From NCBI GenBank assembly GCA_021162905.1, contig JAGGXT010000151.1, forward strand, positions 1 to 19,576: 19,576 nucleotides of DNA. Direction: 5' to 3'. Both the position numbers and the translations under genes were made by a program. The DNA comes from Candidatus Odinarchaeota archaeon (GTDB lineage: Archaea; Asgardarchaeota; JAGGXT01). The notes beneath the pieces were generated by a model that saw nothing but the letters and a program-made list of their open reading frames with translations, did not search any database and had not been told where the DNA came from. Positions 13,874 to 19,576 of the stretch are shown here, piece by piece (within the stretch, counting starts at the first letter, position 1; each line of letters opens with the position of its first letter).

Positions 13874-16800
13874 CTATCGTTTCCGCACTTTAAAGATTCT
13901 TTTTACTTGCAAGCTTACTCTCCTATATGCATAGATTACAGGAATCGTAGAGGCTCCAATAATTGCAAAACCTACAATTACATAAGAATCAGTAAGTATT
14001 ATGCTTTGATTATTATTTGGAGCCTCAAGAGGTTTCTCTTTTTGAACATTAATGTATCTAAATACGGTACTTCCTTTAAAGATGTTATTACCATGAAACT
14101 CAACAGAGAATGGAATTGATCCCTCTTCAAGAGCAATGAATGTGAAATGCACATACCCTGTCTCATTAGTTACGCCTATTATTTGTTCGGTTCCACTAAC
14201 AGGCCAATAAACTAGTAAATAAACATTCACGCCTGATATAGGAGTATCGTCGATATCGTTAATTAGTTGTACTACAATTGTAACATTATTGCCTAGCAGT
14301 GTTTCGTGTGTTAATTTAGAAATTAGTAATCTTGTTGGAATTTTTATGATTCTCACTTTTTCTTCAATTGTTTTGTTTTCGAAAACAGATGATTTAAAAT
14401 GTATAGTGATTTGATACGTTCCAGGAGATAAATTAGAGAGGGTGATATTTAAATTGCCTTGATAAGCTAAAAGTTCTATGTTTTTAATGATACTTTGGTT
14501 TACAAAAATAAGCAAGGACCCATTTACTGGAACCGTTGAATTGACATGAATAGTTAGAATTAATGGAACATTCGGATATAACGTAGAGTTTGATATATCC
14601 ACCCATATATTCGCGGATATAGGTTTGGCAACCACAGATACATTTTTTGATACATACTCTGTTATATTATACCACTCAAGGGATAATATATATTCTCCAA
14701 CTTTTGTAAAAGTCCAATTCATGGTAATTGAGAGGTAGCCAGAGGGAAGTGTATACCTTGAAATGATTTTTCCTTCTGAGGCATAAATGATAGTGAGGTT
14801 TGCATTCAAATACTGAACCTTTCTAGATAGAGATATATTAATTTCGATCGTATCGTAAACATGTATCGGCATATTACCTTTAATTTCTATAATTAAGTCT
14901 ACTGGTTCATATAGATACGTTTTATCCCAGTACAGAATAAAGGCTTTCTCTATCAATTCGAAACCAGCCAATTGTCCATCAAAAGTTATGCAGATACGAT
15001 AATATCCGCTCAAATTTACATTCCATGTAATAATGTTGTTACTTATTTGATGTTTTAAGGATAGTATAGTTTTATTGGCTGGATCAGTAATTCTAATTGA
15101 AAAGTTCAGCCAGTTTGGTATTTCATAAATTGAGGTTATTGTGACATTTGTAGTTACAGATGTTCCATTTAGTAAATTAGACACTTGCAGTTCAACAGGA
15201 GAAGGCTTATTTTTAAGTGTTACCTTAAGAATACTCTGCTCAAAGGTATCATTACCGAGATATTTAATTGTCAAATTTATATATCCTAATGGAAGATTAT
15301 CAAATGGTAAAAACATCATAGTTGGTGTATCGACAACATCAAGAAGTGTGTCATTTATATAAATTATGACCCTTAGACCATTCAATGTTGAATTGCACTC
15401 ATCAGTAATCCAAATATAAAATGTAACGTTCTCGTGATAATATTTCTCCTCTGGGATATTGGTTATGAAGATATTGGTGCTCTGTTTATTAACATACAAT
15501 AACTTCCAAGTCGTAGATCCTATGATCGTTGAATTGCCATGGATTATCAAACTTATATTATAAACACCGTAAGTTTGAGGTATCCATTTAATACTGATAG
15601 AGTTATTATAGTATAGTCCAGAATAAACAAGCTCGTCTCTGTTTATATCGTAAATTGATAAAGTGAAGTTTGTAGTGATTGCTTGATTCTCCCAGAAAAT
15701 GGACGCGTTAATTATAACGCATTCTTTTGTAAGTATACTCGCATCTGAAAGATTTAGAAGGCCATCCGGTCTTAAATATACATAAAATTGAGCTAAATCG
15801 GATGAGGATAGATATTGGGGTGTTATATTAAAGTAGTTAAAAATTACATGCAACGTGTGATTACCTAATGAAAAGTTTGGTGGTATGAATAACTGATACT
15901 TCCCACTTCCATTTTCTATAGTGACATTGCTTAAAATTTGTCCGTCTAATATTATAGTTGCTGAGCCATTAGGTGGTCCCATTTCATTATTAACAAAAAT
16001 TGATATGTTTATTGATTCATTCCAAGTTATTATTGATTTTGAAATTGTGATTTTTGTGGCAGTTGTCGAGTTAAAGACAAATATCTGAAACTGTAAAGTT
16101 ACATTCGAGCAATACTCTCTGCTGGCAACGATAGTTATGTTATGATATCCACTTAATTCTGAAAGTTGTTTTGACAATACATAGGTCCCATTACCAAGGG
16201 ATTCAAACGGATAAAGTGTATCATTTAGAACCATTAACACATATGCATCTTGTATGAAATAATTTGTAACGGAGGTTACGTTAGCTTTTAATCTGAGAGT
16301 ATCTCTTGTTGTAAAGTTGTATCCATTACTTATAATCGTTAGGTTTAGTTGAGTTGTAATTGTAGTATTCCATCTAACCATTGATGGTATAAGGGTGCCA
16401 TCAGTTGCGTATATTTCAATCGATTGATTCCCTAGGAATTCTGTTGAGTTGAGAATTAAACTAGTTGAGTAAGTTCCATTTTGTGTTTGACATAGAAATA
16501 CTTCATAATCTTTTATACGCAAGCTTACGCTACCAGATGTTACAGTTTCATTGAATACGCCTTCATATAGTGTTAAAGTTATACTAATTTGCTCCCCCAA
16601 TTGCCATTCATGCTCACTTGGCTCTATCTGTAAAGCATCTACTTTTAATGAAAGTGCTTCATCAAAAAATGGTGTTAATCGTAATTTCTTTATTATTTTA
16701 AGAGCGAAACTTGATTCTTCAATCCAATAATCTGCAGGTATGTTGGCTTTGAAAAGTCCATCTTTTCTTTGCAAGGAGAGAAGAGTTTGAAGAATTAAAG

Positions 16801-19378
16801 TTTTGTTGAAATGCGAGTCCACATCTATTGAGCTATTATATGACTGTAGGAATTCAAGTATTTCTATTCTTAGAAACACATTTGCAATATTGGAGTCATT
16901 TCTTTCTATTACAGTAATGTTATAGGCTGCATTGAGAACTGTTGAGTTTAATGCATCTAACTCTTTTAAGGCGAGTAGAGAAATATATGTAGAGTATAAT
17001 TTATGTTCTCTTTCGTAATTTGGTGGGAAACGTAATAAGTATAATGGCGCAGGGTATGAATTATTTGTGTAGGAATATGTTTGATTAAGATATTCCCTTA
17101 CCGCCTTTAAATTAATGTCACCTAAGCTATCTAACATGGATAAAGTAAGAATTGAAAAAATCGTGAATTCAAATCTTGTCCTTATGTCATTATGCAAATA
17201 CGTTGGCTCATAAGAAAACATGCCATAGTATATACTTGAGTTGTCTAAGCATTGAGATGAAATGATTGTACTAGTTATGTTATTTATCATTGATTGGTTA
17301 ATTGCATCTAATGAGGACAAAAGATAGAGAGAGCGTAATACATAAAATGTTTCAATAATTCCTTCCGAGGGTATATATACAAATCTATTTTTTATTGGAA
17401 GGAGAAGGCTTTCTATTGATGGTTTATATCTAGTCATAAAGAATGTCTTTCTTTCTCGAATATATGATTCTAAAAGAAAATTGATAAGCGCTGTTTTATT
17501 CTTCAGAGAATGCATACTCCCAGTTAGATTTAGTATTTCAACTGAGAAATAGGAGTCTAAAACAGATCCCATATATCGTGAAACGCTAATACCTCCTGTG
17601 GGTGCTTTGGTGCTTTTAAGATATTTGATAAGTAAGTTTATATTATTTGGAGAATATGTAAGTTCTTTAAGGCCGAGGACAACATAAAATGTCCATTTTA
17701 ATGATGAAACTGTCGAATTGGGATTATTACCAAATCCACCATCAGGCATTTGGGAGTTAAGTAAAAAGTCCCTTGTTTTTGTGATATTATTAATGCTATC
17801 TAATCTACCAATTTTTGATAAAAGCCATACTGCTTGTCCAGTCGACCAATGAGTTGTAGTAGTCGGACTATCTAAAAAGCCACCATTTTCCTTTTCTAGT
17901 GAGTTAATGAAAATAGATAATGCGTTTGTATCTACTGATTCAAGGCTGTTAAGAATTAAAAGAGTAGCAATTGCAAAATATGAGTTTTTTATGGATGCAA
18001 AGAAGGATGAAGTGGAATACTTAAATCCGCCATACGAGGGGCTTTGCTCATCTAGAACTTGTAGATTCTTTATATAATTTATGATTGCTGATTTATTGAT
18101 GGTTGAAAATGTATCGTCTAGCAATGAAATACCTAAAACTGCTGCGTATGTATTTTCTATATTAATTGATGATGACCCAATATCGCTCTTAAAGCCTCCA
18201 GATTCTGTCTGAAGAGAGCTTAGGTAGAGCAGAGTTCGTGTTTTATTTATCATATTTATTGCATTAAATTTCTTTAATAAATAAACAGAGAGACCAGTAA
18301 CCCAAGCTTTACTTTTCTCGCTTGTTATGACATCATAATCTGAAAAGGACCCCTCGCTTTCATTATAATTCTTTATCAAGAAATTGATCAACGTCAAATT
18401 ATCAAGATTGTAAGAAATTCCTAAAGTTTCGCAAATTGAAATATAGAGGAAAGTATTTGTAACGAGACCTTCAGAGTAGAAAAAGAATCCACCATATCCT
18501 AAATATTCAGTAGATTCGAGGATTTGATTGTTTAATACACTCTTTACCAATATAGAGATCCTGGATTTTGCGCAAAGCCAGAATAAGGTATTAGTAATTA
18601 GCGACCTTCCATCTTCTGATAGGGAATTAAAATCCTCAATTGACAACCAAATAATTTTTTGAATAACATGAGGTCTTTCATAATATATCATGAATTTAAT
18701 AGACGAATTAGAGCAGCTATATATAATAGGAATTAACTGAGAGCTTAGAAATGATGAACTATAATATTCCATTTCTAAATTGTTATCGGAGAGAAGTTGA
18801 AATGATTGTTCTATTGGGATAGGATATTTTTTTATTGAATGATTCATAAATGGTTTTTCGAATGAAACATAACCTCCAGACGTTTTTGAAAAAATATTAT
18901 ATGAAAGACCTACTTCTCTATCAATTACACCATGGGCCGGACCGAAGAGAAGTAGGGGCTTATACGTATTAAGAATTTTCTTTGCCTCAGTTAATGTAAT
19001 ATCACTACCATGAAGCCCGCCCACGCTGGGATCAATGACAATTGCTAAATAACTATCAAGTGAATTATGATCCAAAGTCATGAACGTGTCAAGTCTAATA
19101 ACATCTATAAGGAAGAATCTTGAAAAGTGCTCAACAAAAGAGTCTTTGTATATGGGGTATCCTGTTGTCGGGTCATATACATAAAGTATGGGAAACTCTG
19201 AATGTTGATATTCCTTAATAATTGGATTAAAAACGTCAAAACCTTCATGATTTCTATAATAATCTTCATAAGTATTATCCATAACGGCAACATAATTATT
19301 CTGAGGTATTACTTGTAAGGAAATGATAACTGCCATTATTATTGAAATGAGAATATATTTAGTTTTTAAATTGGACAC
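13874..19378 (-). CDS. Giant membrane-anchored surface glycoprotein (toroid plus Ig-like domains)
   Basis: From GTG 19378 this is about 1834 residues; numbering below starts at GTG 19387. An N-terminal hydrophobic span (10-27) leads to a GATase-like domain resembling DUF4350 (about 65-275, LLLFGPAHG at 145-153). Next is a long region of prenyltransferase/squalene-cyclase-type alpha/alpha repeats (about 295-905; for example SLQTESGGF 391-399, SLEKENGGF 496-504, NSQMPDGGFG 544-553, SLQRKDGLF 871-879), about twice the length of one toroid. Then come roughly eight or nine Ig-like beta domains (920-1795) with some fifty N-x-S/T sequons, a C-terminal membrane span (about 1801-1821) and a basic tail. 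This predicts an extracellular glycoprotein tethered to the membrane. No thioester CGEQ is visible. A role in adhesion, cell-envelope structure or binding is inference. GGTGAT overlaps GTG 19387, so GTG 19378 is the likelier start. Confidence 0.88.
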   Translation of the reverse strand: MSNLKTKYILISIIMAVIISLQVIPQNNYVAVMDNTYEDYYRNHEGFDVFNPIIKEYQHSEFPILYVYDPTTGYPIYKDSFVEHFSRFFLIDVIRLDTFMTLDHNSLDSYLAIVIDPSVGGLHGSDITLTEAKKILNTYKPLLLFGPAHGVIDREVGLSYNIFSKTSGGYVSFEKPFMNHSIKKYPIPIEQSFQLLSDNNLEMEYYSSSFLSSQLIPIIYSCSNSSIKFMIYYERPHVIQKIIWLSIEDFNSLSEDGRSLITNTLFWLCAKSRISILVKSVLNNQILESTEYLGYGGFFFYSEGLVTNTFLYISICETLGISYNLDNLTLINFLIKNYNESEGSFSDYDVITSEKSKAWVTGLSVYLLKKFNAINMINKTRTLLYLSSLQTESGGFKSDIGSSSINIENTYAAVLGISLLDDTFSTINKSAIINYIKNLQVLDEQSPSYGGFKYSTSSFFASIKNSYFAIATLLILNSLESVDTNALSIFINSLEKENGGFLDSPTTTTHWSTGQAVWLLSKIGRLDSINNITKTRDFLLNSQMPDGGFGNNPNSTVSSLKWTFYVVLGLKELTYSPNNINLLIKYLKSTKAPTGGISVSRYMGSVLDSYFSVEILNLTGSMHSLKNKTALINFLLESYIRERKTFFMTRYKPSIESLLLPIKNRFVYIPSEGIIETFYVLRSLYLLSSLDAINQSMINNITSTIISSQCLDNSSIYYGMFSYEPTYLHNDIRTRFEFTIFSILTLSMLDSLGDINLKAVREYLNQTYSYTNNSYPAPLYLLRFPPNYEREHKLYSTYISLLALKELDALNSTVLNAAYNITVIERNDSNIANVFLRIEILEFLQSYNSSIDVDSHFNKTLILQTLLSLQRKDGLFKANIPADYWIEESSFALKIIKKLRLTPFFDEALSLKVDALQIEPSEHEWQLGEQISITLTLYEGVFNETVTSGSVSLRIKDYEVFLCQTQNGTYSTSLILNSTEFLGNQSIEIYATDGTLIPSMVRWNTTITTQLNLTIISNGYNFTTRDTLRLKANVTSVTNYFIQDAYVLMVLNDTLYPFESLGNGTYVLSKQLSELSGYHNITIVASREYCSNVTLQFQIFVFNSTTATKITISKSIITWNESINISIFVNNEMGPPNGSATIILDGQILSNVTIENGSGKYQLFIPPNFSLGNHTLHVIFNYFNITPQYLSSSDLAQFYVYLRPDGLLNLSDASILTKECVIINASIFWENQAITTNFTLSIYDINRDELVYSGLYYNNSISIKWIPQTYGVYNISLIIHGNSTIIGSTTWKLLYVNKQSTNIFITNIPEEKYYHENVTFYIWITDECNSTLNGLRVIIYINDTLLDVVDTPTMMFLPFDNLPLGYINLTIKYLGNDTFEQSILKVTLKNKPSPVELQVSNLLNGTSVTTNVTITSIYEIPNWLNFSIRITDPANKTILSLKHQISNNIITWNVNLSGYYRICITFDGQLAGFELIEKAFILYWDKTYLYEPVDLIIEIKGNMPIHVYDTIEINISLSRKVQYLNANLTIIYASEGKIISRYTLPSGYLSITMNWTFTKVGEYILSLEWYNITEYVSKNVSVVAKPISANIWVDISNSTLYPNVPLILTIHVNSTVPVNGSLLIFVNQSIIKNIELLAYQGNLNITLSNLSPGTYQITIHFKSSVFENKTIEEKVRIIKIPTRLLISKLTHETLLGNNVTIVVQLINDIDDTPISGVNVYLLVYWPVSGTEQIIGVTNETGYVHFTFIALEEGSIPFSVEFHGNNIFKGSTVFRYINVQKEKPLEAPNNNQSIILTDSYVIVGFAIIGASTIPVIYAYRRVSLQVKRIFKVRKR

Positions 19379-19413
19379 TATAATCACCGAAGAATAGGAG
19401 AAAATGAAAGTTT

Positions 19414-19423
19414 CTTTATAAAT
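19414..19423 (-). promoter_or_regulatory. Promoter of the giant surface-protein gene
   Basis: On the minus strand AAAAAG, a BRE-like stretch, precedes ATTTATAAAG, centred about 40 bases before GTG 19378. It predicts a start near 19393 with a leader of about 15 bases holding GGTGAT (19388-19383). It lies in the 54-base gap after the upstream partial gene. Confidence 0.5.
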
Positions 19424-19432
19424 CTTTTTAAG

Positions 19433-19576
19433 TTAAAGCATTGAATGAGCAATAAGATACTCTATTATAACTATAAGAATTAGCGAGAATATAGTTCTAC
19501 GTTTCGCTCTGTATGGTGAGATATCAGTAAGCCAAAGTATCAAATTTATCACGAAAGAAATGTAGGCAATTACTCT
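19433..19576 (-). CDS. C-terminal part of a membrane protein (cut by window edge)
   Basis: An open frame runs in from the right edge to TAA at 19435-19433, 47 codons, with no start inside the window that would make a sensible protein. It encodes two hydrophobic segments, VIAYISFVINLILWLTDI and TIFSLILIVIIEYLIAHSML, joined by a short basic loop (SPYRAKRR). This is a typical helical hairpin of an integral membrane protein. The frame stays open across the edge and ends 54 bases before the giant surface-protein gene on the same strand, so the two may be functionally linked although the latter has its own promoter. Family unknown. Confidence 0.6.
   Translation of the reverse strand, partial: RVIAYISFVINLILWLTDISPYRAKRRTIFSLILIVIIEYLIAHSML

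Noticed and set aside
16660..18520. Alpha-2-macroglobulin/complement thioester protein
   Set aside because: The toroid plus Ig-like architecture is similar, but there is no CGEQ thioester motif, no bait region and no matching macroglobulin domain order.

Overview
The window reads as chromosomal DNA from an AT-rich archaeon. The evidence is both subunits of DNA topoisomerase VI, an archaeal-type family B replicative DNA polymerase ending in a PCNA-binding motif, an archaeal Elp3, an Lrp/AsnC regulator, a type II glycerate kinase, TATA/BRE-like promoters, GGTGA-type ribosome binding sites, and a very large surface protein rich in N-glycosylation sequons. A thermophilic Thermoproteota/TACK-type lineage is a plausible guess, but the sequence alone does not fix it. 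There are no transposases, CRISPR arrays, tRNAs or rRNAs.

Layout. Positions 1-654 hold no clear protein gene. A candidate C/D box guide RNA lies at 34-92, and the 3' part may hold either a small plus-strand transcript or a decayed minus-strand reading frame. From 655 to 6269, all on the minus strand, is a DNA replication/topology cluster. In transcription order it is a small acidic-tailed helical protein of unknown function, then top6B, then top6A (the three overlap by a few bases), and then polB behind its own promoter. An unrecognised gene follows at 6513-7115 (minus).

The region 7116-7514 contains a conspicuous GC-rich island (about 7270-7475). It has a plus-strand promoter, three self-consistent helical regions and no believable reading frame. 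It is best explained as a structured non-coding RNA of a class I could not name, and it is the most interesting element of the window.

From 7515 to 10805 come a glycerate 2-kinase (minus), a divergently transcribed two-gene ABC exporter made of an unusually small FtsX-like permease and a MacB/LolD-type ATPase (plus), and a convergent Lrp/AsnC regulator (minus) with two palindromic candidate operators upstream. Elp3 (minus, 10945-12573) shares a short divergent promoter region with two overlapping genes of unknown function (plus, 12635-13871).

The last 5.5 kb (minus) encode a surface protein of about 1834 residues. It has an N-terminal membrane anchor, a GATase-like domain, a long prenyltransferase-like alpha/alpha-toroid region, a stack of Ig-like domains and a C-terminal membrane anchor. 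Upstream of it, cut by the window edge, is the end of a small membrane-protein gene that a start-to-stop ORF search would miss.

In at least three genes (the ABC ATPase, the Lrp regulator and the giant surface protein), a GTG or TTG inside or abutting the GGTGA-like ribosome binding site can be mistaken for the start codon. I place those starts slightly downstream.
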